Source of the DNA: Linanthus parryae
Taxonomy: Eukaryota > Streptophyta > Magnoliopsida > Ericales > Polemoniaceae
Direction of reading: 5' to 3'
Assembly (NCBI GenBank): GCA_023055425.1
Contig: JALGPY010000004.1
Coordinates: 111,455,504-111,519,503 of the forward strand
Length of the DNA stretch: 64,000 nt
The position numbers and the translations under genes are program-made. Below the pieces are notes generated by a model. It made no database searches and was not told where the DNA came from. It saw only the letters and a list, made by a program, of their open reading frames with translations. This document shows positions 22,580 to 33,396 of this stretch, one piece after another. How positions within the stretch are numbered: position 1 is the first letter of the stretch; every line of letters starts with the position of its first letter.

Positions 22580-23667
22580 CCGGCAAAATTGCTCGTTTAC
22601 CTTATAAATTATCTGAAACTGTCACTTCTACTCCACTTCATTTAGTACATAGTGATGTTTGGGGTCTTGCATCTACAATTTCTTATTCTGGTTATCATTA
22701 TTATGTGCTATTTATTGATAATTTTTCAAGATTTACTTGGTTATTTCCATTAAAACTCAAATCTGAAGTCAGTTATGTATTTGCCACTTACAAACTTTTT
22801 ATTGAGAAGCTTCTTGGGTATCCAATTAAGATTTTTCAATCTGATGGGGGAGGAGAATACACAGCTTTCATTTTTCAGAAATTTTTAACTGATAATGGTA
22901 TTACTCACAGAAAATCATGCCCTTATACTCCACAACAAAATGGCTTAGCCGAAAGAAAACATCGCCACATTATTGAAACTGCTGTTACTTTACTTGAAAC
23001 TGCTTCTTTACCCAACAAATTTTGGTATCATGTTGTTGCAACTTCTACTTATTTGATAAATCGTATGCCTAGTTCTAACACTTCACACAAATCACCGTAT
23101 GAATTGCTGTTTAAGGTTAAACCTGATTATACACACTTACGTGTTTTTGGTTGTTCTTGTTTTCCTAGACTAACTGATTACAACTCCTCAAAACTTGATC
23201 CCAAAACTAGAAAATGTACATTTCTTGGATATGCTTCTGGATACAAAGGTTATATTTGTTATGATAAAACTGCTGATAAATTTTTTATCAGCAGAGATGT
23301 TTATTTTGATGAGTTTTCTTTTCCTTTCTCTGCCTTTAATTCATCTGCTGCAAACTCACATAATGGTGTTTCTTTTTCAGGCCATCCAGTTACTTCTGCT
23401 GACCCTTGTTCTACAATGGTCTATTCTGGTTTATTACCAGACACACCTATTTCTGAGGGCAATGACACTCAGCAGCCACATGGACCATCTGTTGCTACTC
23501 CACCACCTGCTCAGCCACCTATACAAACAACAGATACTACCCTTGACTCAGGTGGTGGCAGCATGTCACAGACCCATACTGTTGGCTTGGCTGAGCCTGT
23601 GAGCCCAGTGATGACATTCCCCTCCCCCTCCCCCCTCCCCCTGCTTCACATGGAGGTCACCCTATGA
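22501..23667 (+). pseudogene. copia integrase domain
   Basis: Begins inside the zinc-binding region (CEACLAGK) and contains the rve integrase core. The catalytic triad is visible as the Asp of HSDVWG, the Asp of FQSDGGGEY and the Glu of NGLAERKHR. The GKR-type C-terminal segment (FLGYASGYKGYICYD) follows. The frame ends at 23667 after a C-rich tract (about 23618-23640) where the reverse transcriptase frame takes over, which looks like a slippage indel. Confidence 0.85.
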
Positions 23668-25094
23668 AAACACACAGTAAATCAGGGATCAGTAAACGCA
23701 AATTAGTTTACTATGTGGCTCCTACTTCCTCTGTTGGTTTTTCTGCAACTGCAAACTCACACACACATTTTTCTGATCCTTCTTCCTTTAAAGAGGCAGC
23801 TAAATTGCCTCATTGGCAGCAAGCCATGAATGCGGAATTTAATAGTTTGTTACAGCAAAACACTTGGAGTTTAGTTCCTGCTCCTCCTAATGCCAATATA
23901 ATTGGCAATAAATGGGTCTATCGTACTAAATTTAATACTGACGGTTCTGTTTCTCGGTATAAGGCCCGTTTAGTGGCTAAAGGTTTTCATCAAAATCAAG
24001 TAATTGATTACGATGAGACCTTTAGCCCAGTAGTTAAACATGCTACTGTCCGTACTATATTGGCTTTAGCTGCTAATTTTTCTTGGTCTTTGCACCAACT
24101 AGATGTTAAAAACGCTTTTTTACACGGCTTTCTCCGTGAAACTGTCTATATGCAACAGCCCATTGGTTTTACTCATCCCCTACTCCCAAATCATGTTTGC
24201 CGTTTGCATAAATCAATTTATGGGCTTAAACAGGCCCCAAGGGCCTGGTTTGAAAGGTTCACCACCTTTCTCCTATCTTTGGGCTTCAAAGCCTCTTCTG
24301 CTGATAGTTTTTTGTTTGTTCGACACCTCAACAATAAGCTTACCATCTTATTGTTGTATGTTGATGACATAATAGTTACTGGGAATGATATTCCCTACAT
24401 TTCAGATCTTCTAAGCAAACTTAATACTGAATTTTCTATGACAGATTTGGGCCCCTTGACCTATTTTCTTGGGTTACAAATTAAACACACTTCTGCTGGC
24501 ATTTTAGTAACTCAAGAAAAATACATAACTGATTTACTTGCTCGTTTTAATATGAGTAATTGTAAACCTAGTCCAACTCCACTTGCTAGTGGTATAAAGT
24601 ATCATATTCTTCAAGGTGAACAATTACCCGATGCTACTATTTACCGTCAACTACTCGGGGCTCTTCAATACTTAACGTTTAGTCGTCCCGATATCGCTTT
24701 TGCGGTAAACCACTTATGTCAATTCATGCACCAACCCACTGCGGTTCATCTAAGTGGGGCAAAACGAGTTCTTCGCTATCTTCAAGGAACAAAAACTCAC
24801 GGCTTATTTTACCAAAAAGGGCACCTGCCTATTCAAATTTTTACGGATGCCGACTGGGCTGGCGATCCAACGGATCGTCGCAGTACCACTGGGCTTGTTC
24901 TTTATCTTGGCCCAACCCGGTCCATTGGTCTGCTAAAAAGCAGCCCACTGTCTCGCGTTCGTCTACTGAAGCCGAATACCGTGCCCTTGCTACTGGGGCA
25001 GCTGATTTATCTTGGTTTCGACAATTGTTTTATGATCTGCATATTTTTATTGATCATCCACCTCTGTTATGGACTGACAATTTATCCGCATTAG
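23664..25094 (+). pseudogene. copia reverse transcriptase
   Basis: Contains the RVT_2 domain: NKWVYRTKFNTDGSV, RYKARLVAKGF, the first catalytic Asp in QLDVKNAFLHG, YGLKQAPRAW and the catalytic YVDD box in LLLYVDDIIVTG. It continues into SRPDIAFAVN and the start of RNase H (FTDADWAGDPTDRRSTTG). A one-base change near 24910-24930 moves the remaining RNase H into another frame. The frame itself is intact and would be active-looking if translated. Confidence 0.9.
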
Positions 25095-25306
25095 CCCTTA
25101 CTGCTAACCCACTGTTTCATGCACGCACTAAGCACATCGAATTAGATTACCATTACATACGTGAACAAGCACTTTTAAAACATCTTACTGTTGCTCCAAT
25201 TTCTGGTGCAGACCAAATCGCGGATATATTCACAAAGTCTCTACCTGCTGCTCAATTCCAAAAGTTCAAGGATAAACTCATGGTTCAGCCTTCACCATCA
25301 GTTTAA
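24716..25306 (+). pseudogene. copia RNase H C-terminal part
   Basis: Carries the second half of the Ty1-type RNase H: SAKKQPTVSRSSTEAEYRAL, the Asp in LLWTDNLSAL, and HARTKHIELDYHYIRE, ending in KSLPAAQFQKFKDKL. The stop at 25304-25306 overlaps the purine tract before the 3' LTR, the usual arrangement. It belongs to the frame that follows the last indel and lacks its own start. Confidence 0.85.
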
Positions 25307-25313
25307 GGGGGCG

Positions 25314-25685
25314 TAATAACGGATGGGCTTGTCACAAAACTCAGAAGAAGCTTTGGGCCATATACAAAGCCCACAAGTCTCAAGATAAACAAGAAGTCCA
25401 GAAGTTGTAGCCCAAACAAATCATCTTTATATAGTTCAGTGTAAATACCCCTAACTAATGAGGGTATAATAGTCATTCCGTCTTTTGTACTAAACCCTAG
25501 CTGTGCTTCACACCGTTGGATCAGACAGTACAAATCCGACCGTTGAGGAGCCACTATATAAGGCCACCTCTGCTGTATCAACATCATTGAATCGATTCAT
25601 TATTTGTGTATATACACTCACAGCCTCTTCTTCTTCCTCTCTGCAAAACTAGGGTTTACACCCTCTTCTTCTCTCAATCCTTTCA
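25314..25685 (+). repeat. 3' LTR of the copia element
   Basis: 372 bp, apparently identical to the 5' LTR over its whole length, ending CTTTCA before the AAACG target duplication. Confidence 0.9.
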
Positions 25686-26034
25686 AAACGCACCTGGAGT
25701 AAAGACAAGACCTTGGACACATTCCACCCATCAATCTAGTCATGATATCATCACTATACATCAAAACCAGAGCCTCCACATACACCACCACGTCGTCGCA
25801 GTCAGAGAGAAGGCTGGTGGGTTTAGAAAGGGGAGGAGGAGAAGAATTCGCACTTATAGTGTGTAATTTCCATTAATCTTGAGAGGGTAATTTTATCTTT
25901 TCCCCTCTCCGTTAATGAGATGTTAGTTTTTAACTCTGAAAGGAGTGTAAAAGATATTTTTCCCATAAATTAGGGGGCAAAATGTATTTTTCCCATAAAT
26001 AGAGGGCGATTTTTGTCTTTTACCCTTTAATTAA

Positions 26035-27034
26035 TCTATCTTCAATGGATTTGAACCTTACAATTAAAAAAAAAATTGTCTTTAAGAAACTTATATATTT
26101 CATATATTTTTTATCTTTTTACTTTCTCATAGCATGTTCCAATTGATATTGCAAAACATGTAATAGCTAATTTCACCGCAACTTTCACGTAATATTTACC
26201 AAACAACATTTTATCTAAGATTCTCAACAACGTTTCCATTCAATTCTCTCACAGCTGCTTCTAAGCACTGCCACAACATTCATAAACTGGACCTTAATTA
26301 TAGTAAAAGAATGTATTCCTTTTCAACTTGATGATGGGCTGAGAGCGATGTGGGCTTGCAAGACGGGTCAGCTTGAAAGGAAAGGGGGAACATGAAGTAG
26401 CAGCATAAGGAACTCGAGCGCGGCCGAGGCAGCAGAAATGAAGCGAAGGAAACAAGACATAGTTGGAAGCAGGGCGTCAGCGAGCGAAGGACGAGCAGCA
26501 GGAAGGCAGTAGCGGTAGGAGGCTGTGGCAAGCGGAGCTAGCATAAGTGGTTTGGCACCATGAGTGCCTATAAATAGAGGCTCATACTGATGAACGAAAA
26601 TGGGGGACTCTCAATTCGTTTAGAACTTAGACGCGGATTGCTAGAGAGCATTTTCCTTATTCGTTCTTAGATTTTGCGTTTGTGCCAAGAGTCCGTTTTG
26701 ATTATTGGAATGTTCACCATTGTTATTGGGCATTGCTCATTGTAGCGCTTTGCGAATAATTAATTTACGATTTTGTTCAATTACGATCTCACTCTCAAAT
26801 TCGTTTACGATTTTCCTAATTCTCTGATAAATCGGAGTCTTACTGACAATCTCACTTTTGGCGTTAACAGATTCTCCGGTCAACGATGTTTAATAAAGGT
26901 TTAACAAATAACGGCATACCAAATGACAACTAATTAAAGATCTCATCTCTCAAATTATATTTTATTTGTGTGGTTGATAATTTCAAAAAGAAATATGTAA
27001 CACTACGTATTTCTATTTATTTTGAAACAAATAG
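26035..27034. other. Intergenic stretch with an LTR-like promoter block
   Basis: No gene. CTATAAATAG at 26568-26577, followed by a leader-like stretch (GAACTTAGACGCGGATTGC, TCGTTCTTAGATTTTGCG) and GCGTTAACAGATTC near 26862-26875, looks like the U3-R-U5 end of an LTR. I could not find matching termini or a target duplication, so this is tentative. Confidence 0.3.
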
Positions 27035-27117
27035 GAGCTAGCTCGGTGATAGAGTATTTGAAACACCTACATAAGGTTCATGTTTCGAACTCGGCTATAT
27101 GATATAATTCTAAAAAG
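27035..27117 (+). mobile_element. tRNA-related SINE-like repeat
   Basis: Reads GAGCTAGCTCGGTGATAGAG, then GTTTCGAACTCGGCTATA and TAATTCTAAAAAG, homologous to the inverted copy at 2651-2732. The tRNA-like A and B box region is recognisable. Confidence 0.5.
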
Positions 27118-27607
27118 AAAATACAGGTCGGTCTCGGGCGCGGGCCTAACTTCTAGAACTGAAGCCCTACCCCAATCAATCCGGGCATAAATTTAAATCT
27201 CTGAGTCCAACATATTTAAGATGCCGATAAGACCAATCCCTAAAACTTTAGGGTTGGGCCGGGCAGGCTTTTCGGGCCAAGGCCTATGGCCACCCCTTGC
27301 CCTAACCACCTTAACTCACTGGTGAGGGTATGTTCAACTTTTGATTTTGTAGAAGTTTCAGGACCATGTTCCACTGCCCAGTCTGGGTCACATCGCATCG
27401 CATCGCATCGCATTACCTCTGTACTGGCCTACGTGAATTGTACGGTTCAGATAACATCATAGCAATAGGAACACACGTGTCACTCTCTTTCCAACTCCAG
27501 CATTTTTTATGAGTAAAAACGTTCTTTGCTACCGACTAAAGTACATAGCCCAAGTCCTCCTAGAGCCCTTTCATGTGGTGGCAAGATTTGTTTCCCAAAT
27601 ATTGGTC
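27118..27607. other. Intergenic stretch with a CGCAT microsatellite
   Basis: No gene. It contains (ATCGC)n at about 27393-27412. Confidence 0.4.
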
Positions 27608-27765
27608 AACACATTAACTAATTGAACAATGCAGAAGAGTTAAGTTGTTGATAGAGTACATTTTCATAGTACTGTAGTGAGTGGAAATTTCTCCTACTCG
27701 CCTTCATACTGGCAGAATTATTATCATCAAACCACTATGGTGCAAGCCACTTGTTGACGTTTCAT

Positions 27766-28170
27766 GGGCTGTTTGGATGAGCTGAAATAAGTGAGAGATT
27801 GAGCTTAAAAGCTCGTTTAATCTGTAGTGTTTGGATGCAGTAAATTATTGTAGATTATTGGTAAAAAAATATTTTTTTGAGATTGCAAGGATCGAACTCA
27901 AGACCTCATGCAAAAAATTCAAATACTTTACCACTAAGCTTAAACACAATTGTGTACAAAAACTCAGAAATTACTTTAAGGAGTCCGGAATTCACCAAAA
28001 AGGGATCGGATTTCCGCCAAAAAAATTCCTGATTTCTGGCTAAAATCTGGCTTCTTAGGCGGAAATACGGTTTTTTACTTGCTTTTTTCTTGGTTTGGAG
28101 AGGTTTGACCCATTGTATAAGATTTTTGACTTTTCCGTTCCTCTCTACTTACTCTCATCCAAACAAGCTC
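27766..28170. mobile_element. hAT-like MITE in duplicate B
   Basis: A 405-bp insertion relative to FEY intron 7. The left end GGGCTGTTTGGATGAG and the reverse complement of the right end GAGCTTGTTTGGATGAG are inverted repeats of a kind common on plant hAT MITEs. I could not assign a perfect 8-bp target duplication. Confidence 0.5.
27862..27940 (-). mobile_element. SINE-like repeat inside the MITE
   Basis: On the minus strand it reads GCTTAGTGGTAAAGTATTTG, then a strong B-box-like GAGTTCGATCC, then a tail rich in A and T. It resembles the tRNA-related repeats at 2651, 6923 and 27035. Confidence 0.4.
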
Positions 28171-28623
28171 TATGTTTCCATGCACTCCCGCTTTTCCCTC
28201 TTTCTTTGCCTCTCCAAATCAGAAAACCTTAACAATAACAGTGGTAATGCTAAGATTGTGAAAAAATACAACTATTAAGGGGTTAGCTGGTGTCATTTTC
28301 ATGGTAATCTCTAATAGCCTCCAGAGTGTGGTGTTGCCTTCTGCTTGATGTTGGTAGCGTCTGAGAACACTAACACAGCTGACAGCTGCTAGGTAGATTA
28401 TATTTCTTACATTTTGGTTGACGATAACGTAAGAGAAGTTACACCTTGTTTAGCTTGCTATGTCACGCGAACAAATGACACGGATGTATTACATAATCTA
28501 TCATTGGTTTATTCCCATTATTTTAACAGAGTGTATGATATTTTATGTAATAATACTCTATGTTTTCCATCCATGACAAAATCTGTTAATAATAATAAGT
28601 CTGTTAATTGCTGTGTAATACAG

Positions 28624-28890
28624 GCTCCAGAAGTTCACTCTTTTCCGCAAGTGATCCACAAGTTCAAGAGTATTGTGAATTGTTGAAAGTCGATGAGTGG
28701 CCTGTCTGCGTGCGCTTACCTTAATCACGACTGCCAACCTGCAAATCCTTCTGAAGAAGCTCACAACCAAGAAACTTCGCATCAAGTATGGGAAAAGACA
28801 TTAGAGATGATTGGTCTTCCTTCAGATGCACTGGAAAGACTTTTGGAAGGGAAAGAAGTTCAGTGCAAATTTGGAAGCCACCAAGAGTAG
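28624..28890 (+). pseudogene. Duplicate of FEY exon 8 (copy B, frameshifted)
   Basis: The splice acceptor (TAATACAG before 28624) and most of the coding sequence of FEY exon 8 are preserved. A 4-nt insertion at about 28711 (GTCTGC-GTGC-GCTTACC compared with GTCTGC-GCTTACC) shifts the frame and gives a stop about four codons later. The rest of the exon, including the TAG, is well conserved in the other frame. If spliced in place of the true exon it would remove about 60 C-terminal residues. Confidence 0.85.
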
Positions 28891-29495
28891 GGTAATTGCA
28901 TATTACTATTAGTATCTTTTTTACATTTTTACGAGGGGCCGAGGGGGATCGATATTATGGATAGGTAGCCTTTACCCTCTCATTCTATTTCTCGTCTTCA
29001 CTCGGTTGAACTAAAAGACATAGCTAAGATATGCCCTTTGCTGCTTCTATTTTCTTTCTTGAAGGGAACTCCTTTTGTCTAGGTTGTGCAATATCTTTGT
29101 CAACTGATTATAGGGTACATGGGAATAATCACCCTTTGTATATCTGTTTGCTGTCATGTTTTTGCTGCTGTAAAATAACTCATTCTATGGTTTTGTCGGT
29201 TTCTTGTAGTGCTCAACTTCAAATGAAGATTGAGATACAATGTGACTGAATTATCGGAACCTTGAATCATATGACATTGATGTGACATTTAGTTTCCGTA
29301 AAGTTAATTAGTACGGATAGTGCTCTGAAAACATCAGCTATTGGAAAAATACTCCCGACATGAATCAAATTCTATTGGAGTTGGTGCGATTATGAGGTCT
29401 TTTGTACGGAGTGCTCGAACAACCAACATTGTCAGAACTAGAAAATTAGTTTAGTGCATAATTCAACAATTTTTTCTTCGTCAACGTACAAGAGG

Positions 29496-30749
29496 ATCAC
29501 TTCTATCACTTTTGATGTGTTATCCTTTCTTAATTCAGGTCATATGCTAAAAGAAATTAATAAAACACATATTGTTCTCATTCCCAAAAATAATAATCCT
29601 CAAACTGTAGGTGATTTCAGACCCATTAGTTTATGTAATGTATTCTACAGAATCATTGCAAAAGTCCTTGCTAACAGACTTAATCTTGTTCTCCCTTCCC
29701 TTATTTCCATTAATCAAAATGGGTTCATACCCCAGAGACTCATACAAGACAATATTCTTATTGGTCAAGATCTTGTTCACACTATCTTCAAAGACAAATC
29801 AAATAACCAATCAAAATTAGGAGCTCTTAAGCTGGGTATTTCCAAGGCCTTTGATAGAGTAAGATGGAATTTCCTTGAACAAGTTATGTTTCAAATGCAC
29901 TTCCCCTCCCATTTTACTAAACTTATTATGCAGTGCATTACCACAGTTTCCTACTCTATCATCATTAATGGGTCACAATCTAATTACTTTACTCCTCATA
30001 GAGGGCTAAGACAAGGAGACCCCTTATCTCCCTTTCTCTTTGCTCTCTGTGCTGAGGTTCTGTCTAGTTCTCTTCAGATGGCTTAAACTGACAATTTAAT
30101 TCAAGGAATTCCCTTTTCTAGAAATGCAACAATCACCCATCTTCAATTTGGTGATGACACTTTTTTGTTTTTCCAAGTTCACTCCAATACTAGTAGTAAT
30201 ATCAAAAGTATTTTAGACGACTTTGCTACTCAATCTGGGCAATCTATCAACTTAGATAAATCCTCTTTGGTGTTTAGCCCAAACTGTACCCCTTCTGATA
30301 GGATGCACTTTACTGCTAACTTAGGCTTGTCACCTCATGACTCAATTGGAAAATATTTAGGAGTTTATCTGGATAAGAAAGGCTCTAATAAAGATCTTGT
30401 AAAGCATACTATTTCTAAAATTACTGAGAAGTGTGCTGGTTGGCAATGTCTCCTTCTAAACTCTTTTGGAAGAGCAACCCTAATAAAAGCTGTTCTTAAC
30501 AGTTATCTAGTTTACCCCATGTCTGTTTGCCTTTTTCCAAAAAAAGTATGTGATGTCATTAAAACTACTCTTTCTAACTTCTTCTGGGCTGGCACTTCCA
30601 ACAAAAGAAGTATTTATTGGCTCTCTTGGTATTTCTTGTGTAACAAAACTAAAAATGGGGGTTTGGGATTCAAAAATTTACATTGCTTTAACAATGCTCT
30701 TCTTGCTAAAAATAGTTGGAGAATGTCAATGATTCATCTTTTTTTTTAG
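29496..30749 (+). pseudogene. LINE reverse transcriptase, defective
   Basis: Contains RVT_1 motifs of plant L1-type LINEs: FRPISLCNVFYRIIAKVLANRL, SKAFDRVRW and HRGLRQGDPLSPFLF. One in-frame stop at 30084-30086 is followed by HLQFGDDTFLFF in the same frame. The first catalytic Asp region reads KLGISKAFD where the family has KxDxSKA, and the FADD box reads FGDD. It therefore has a lost catalytic residue as well as the stop. The thumb-like part (LNSFGRATLIKAVL) runs to 30749, where the frame shifts. Confidence 0.85.
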
Positions 30750-30867
30750 CTTTTATTTTACCTCCAAATATTGTAAAAGACAAAGTTTCCTTAGCCTCAA
30801 GCCTGCTTCTGCTTGCTCTTTTGCTTGGAAGAGTATTTGTAAGGGTAGAAGTGCTCTCAATCTTGGA

Positions 30868-31695
30868 TTGCAATGGAAAGTGGTTAATGGGCAATCAATC
30901 ATGGTAAGAAATGATGGTTGGGTTCAGGAGGTCCCTGGTGATTCAATTGCTGAATGCTTAAGGCAAACTGACCCAAATAACAAGATAAAAAAGGTGGCTC
31001 AGCTGATTTCTGAGAATGGCAACACTTGGAATGTTAATCTTCTTAGCAGACTTTTCCCTGCATGGCTCTGTGACAAAATAACTCATACACCCATTGCAAT
31101 TAATGAGAATCAGGATACCCCCTTTTGGAAAGCCACCTCTAATGGAATCTTTTCGGTTAAATCTGCCTATTTCCTTCAAAATTATAATAACTCATCCCCT
31201 ATTTCCTCTGCCAAACGTATTCAGTTTAATCAAATGTCTTTTATGCTTAAATGGAACATATTATGGACCCCAGGTTTACCAGCAAATATTGTGCATCTTT
31301 TATGGAGATTTTGCTCCAATTCTTTGCCTTGCCTAAAGAATATTCATTCTAAGATTAATTCTATTAGTCCTTTTTGTACTTTATGTCACACTCATCCTGA
31401 AACCCCTGAGCACATCTTTATTTATTGCACCATGGCTCAAGAGCTATGGGAGAGAGCTCCTCTCCCTCCTTCTCAAAAACCTATTTATAGTTCTACTAAT
31501 CTTCAGCATTGGATTGTTCACTGGATTAGAAGGAAGAATCAACGTTGCTCCATTCAGAACTGGCACTGGATTCCAACTATCTTTTGGATCCTTTGGATCA
31601 CTAGAAACAAAAGATTGTTTGAGCAACAAACTCCTTCAGCTGATCATGTGTACCACCTAGCTGAAGCTTTTGCTAATTATATTTTGGTCTGCTAA
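30868..31695 (+). pseudogene. LINE C-terminal region with zf-RVT domain
   Basis: Continues the LINE polyprotein after a frameshift between about 30720 and 30868. SVKSAYFLQNYN, NILWTPGLPANIVHLLWRFC and the Cys/His pattern CTLCHTHPETPEHIFIYC match the zinc-binding region found in plant LINE and reverse-transcriptase-like proteins. WHWIPTIFWILWITRNKRLFEQ is the usual continuation. Confidence 0.8.
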
Positions 31696-31706
31696 TTGTT
31701 TCTAGT

Positions 31707-32090
31707 TTGTGTTCAGCTCCTAATGAATGGGTTGAAGTTGAAGTTAAGAAAGGAAATATCTCCTGGAGACCTGGACAGATTCACTTTGTTCCTCAGTTTG
31801 CTCCTCATGCTGTGGTGGAAGTGTCTGATGCCTATCCTCTTGCTGTGCTGCCACCTTCTGATTTTGCTTGTGCAAAGTTCCCCTTTGTTGCTGTGGATAG
31901 TCCTATTCTTGCCTCTTCTGCTAATGCCTCTTCTAGTGATCATGCCTTGGCTTCTGTAGGAGATGGTAGAGTTGCTGATTCAGCTCAAGGTGATGTTGTC
32001 ACCCCTGTTGGTGTTGATGTTGAAGATGGACTTCCCCCTATCCCAGATGATGATCTCATGTCCGCTGTGATCCGCTTCATTGATGCCTAG
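31707..32090 (+). CDS. Unrecognised LINE 3' open frame, 127 codons
   Basis: An open frame after the zf-RVT part, rich in Ala, Val, Asp, Ser and Pro (for example WRPGQIHFVPQFAPHAVVEV, then an acidic Ala/Ser-rich C-terminus). It is not RNase H, which many plant LINEs carry at this position. It has no upstream ATG of its own and is probably the tail of the LINE polyprotein. I do not recognise the family. Confidence 0.35.
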   Translation: MCSAPNEWVEVEVKKGNISWRPGQIHFVPQFAPHAVVEVSDAYPLAVLPPSDFACAKFPFVAVDSPILASSANASSSDHALASVGDGRVADSAQGDVVTPVGVDVEDGLPPIPDDDLMSAVIRFIDA

Positions 32091-33072
32091 TTTATGTTAT
32101 GGTGTATTGAATGTATTTCTATTTTCAGCGTTCTCTCGTGATCTTATTGACTGTTTTGGATCTCTTTTGGACATAGTTCCAGTTTTTTGTGGCGTTTGAC
32201 GTTAGGTTTTAGATGGTTTTGGGGCCGTGGATAGTCCGTTGATGTGTAGTGGGATGATAATTATCGTACTTATGTTATAGTTTGTATTTCTTTAGTATTT
32301 GATATTAATGAAGTTCTTCCGGTTCCGCAAAACAAAAAAACGTACATGAGGCTTGCTTGCGTACGAAGAACGGTGAAATATTTGGTTTGAGTATTTAGTT
32401 ATCGATAAATAGTTGGAATTGTCTACATACATGATGAACATCATTTCTGACGATCTCAATTTTTTTCTCATAAGAATTTCTCTTCAAGCCTGCCTATTGT
32501 ACAACTACAATAATTCCTTAGAGATGATGTCTGCAGCTAAGGGTGGCCAGGGGTTGAGTTTGCGCACGTTCGTGTCATGTCTCAACAAGCTGAGATAAAA
32601 TTTACCAAGCCCAAGTCCGGCACATACATCAGGCTAAATTTGAAGACTCAAGCCCATTAAATGTTCGATTTCTACAGCCCGAGCCTTAAGTTCAGACCAA
32701 TAAGTTTAATTTGGTACGAAAATGAAATATTTATGTCATTTTCAATGTTACGTAGGGCTAATTTGAGAATATTTTTGCTGCCTGCTAGCACAACTGTTCT
32801 CGGACAACGGAAGCAGTTTGCTTGTGTTCGGTGTAAAATATTACTTTACAAACAAGGTGTTCTCTTATGTTATCGTCAACATAAGAGAAGTTACACCTTG
32901 TTTAGCTTGCCATGTCACACGAACAAATGACACGGATGTATTACATAATCTACCATTGGTTTATTCTCATTATTTTAACAGAGTGTATGATATTTTATGT
33001 AATACTCTATGTTTTCCATCCATGACAAAATCTGTTAATAATAATAAGCGTGTTAATTGCTCTGTAATACAG

Positions 33073-33335
33073 ACTCCAGAAGTTCACTCTTCGCCGCAAG
33101 TGACCTACAAGTTCAAGAGTATCGTGAAATGTTGAAAGCGGATGACTGGCCTGTCTGTGCTTACTTAAATCACGACTGCCGTCCTGGAAATCCTTCTGAA
33201 GAAGCTCACAACCAGGAAACTTCGCTTCAAGTATGGGAAAAGACATTAGAGATGATTGGTCTTCCTTCAGATGCAATGGATATGCTTTTGGAAGGGGAAG
33301 AAGTACAGTGCAAATTTGGAAGCCACCACGAGTAG
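33073..33335 (+). CDS. Duplicate of FEY exon 8 (copy C, open)
   Basis: The AG acceptor at 33071-33072 is kept, and the frame is open through the full exon to the stop at 33333-33335, 87 codons like the genuine exon. Differences are mostly substitutions: the first full codon context gives Asp for Gly, DP becomes DL, and [10 protein letters not shown] becomes AMDMLLEGEE. There is no promoter or upstream exon, so on its own it is a partial gene. It could act as an alternative 3' terminal exon only if splicing from exon 7 ran 16 kb past the genuine exon. Confidence 0.7.
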
Positions 33336-33396
33336 GGTAATTGCATATTACTACTAGTATCCTTTTTTACGAGGGAGATTGATATTATGGATAGGT

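Larger units (their letters stand above)
20570..25685 (+). mobile_element. Ty1/copia LTR retrotransposon with apparently identical LTRs
   Basis: LTRs at 20570-20941 and 25314-25685 are both 372 bp and appear identical by eye. AAACG at 20565-20569 and 25686-25690 is the 5-bp target duplication. The primer site TGGTATCAGAGC (20942-20953) follows the 5' LTR directly, and a purine tract AAGGGGG (25305-25311) precedes the 3' LTR. Internal order is gag, protease, integrase, reverse transcriptase, RNase H, the copia order. The coding region is broken by several frameshifts despite the young look of the LTRs. It is inserted in the interior of the MULE. Confidence 0.95.
19785..26025. mobile_element. 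Non-autonomous MULE carrying foreign sequence, split by copia
   Basis: Terminal inverted repeats of about 80 bp begin GGGTAAAAGACAAAAA at both ends, with only a few mismatches. TTTAATTAA flanks both sides (19776-19784 and 26026-26034), a 9-bp target duplication as expected for Mutator-like elements. Without the nested copia the MULE is about 1.1 kb. Its interior has no transposase but holds GC-rich gene-like sequence, as in Pack-MULEs. The target duplication is nearly palindromic, which slightly weakens it as independent proof. Confidence 0.7.
29496..32338 (+). mobile_element. 5'-truncated LINE with 13-bp target duplication
   Basis: Inserted in duplicate B. AACGTACAAGAGG (29483-29495) and AACGTACATGAGG (32339-32351) flank it, a 13-bp duplication with one mismatch. 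It ends in a short A-rich tail (AAAACAAAAAAA). It starts within the reverse transcriptase domain, so endonuclease and ORF1 are missing, as usual for truncated LINEs. Confidence 0.9.
27608..32860 (+). repeat. Segmental duplicate B of the FEY 3' end
   Basis: Sequence from about 27608 onward matches the region starting near 17270 in FEY intron 7, runs through exon 8 and the 3' flank, and ends near 32860. It has been split by a MITE (27766-28170) and a LINE (29496-32338). Removing both leaves a segment collinear with about 17270-19740, but without the CGGTTC element, so the duplication either predates that insertion or derives from a chromosome lacking it. Confidence 0.85.

Noticed and set aside
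27393..27412. CGCAT repeats as a CRISPR-like array
   Set aside because: A 5-bp microsatellite without spacers in a plant genome.
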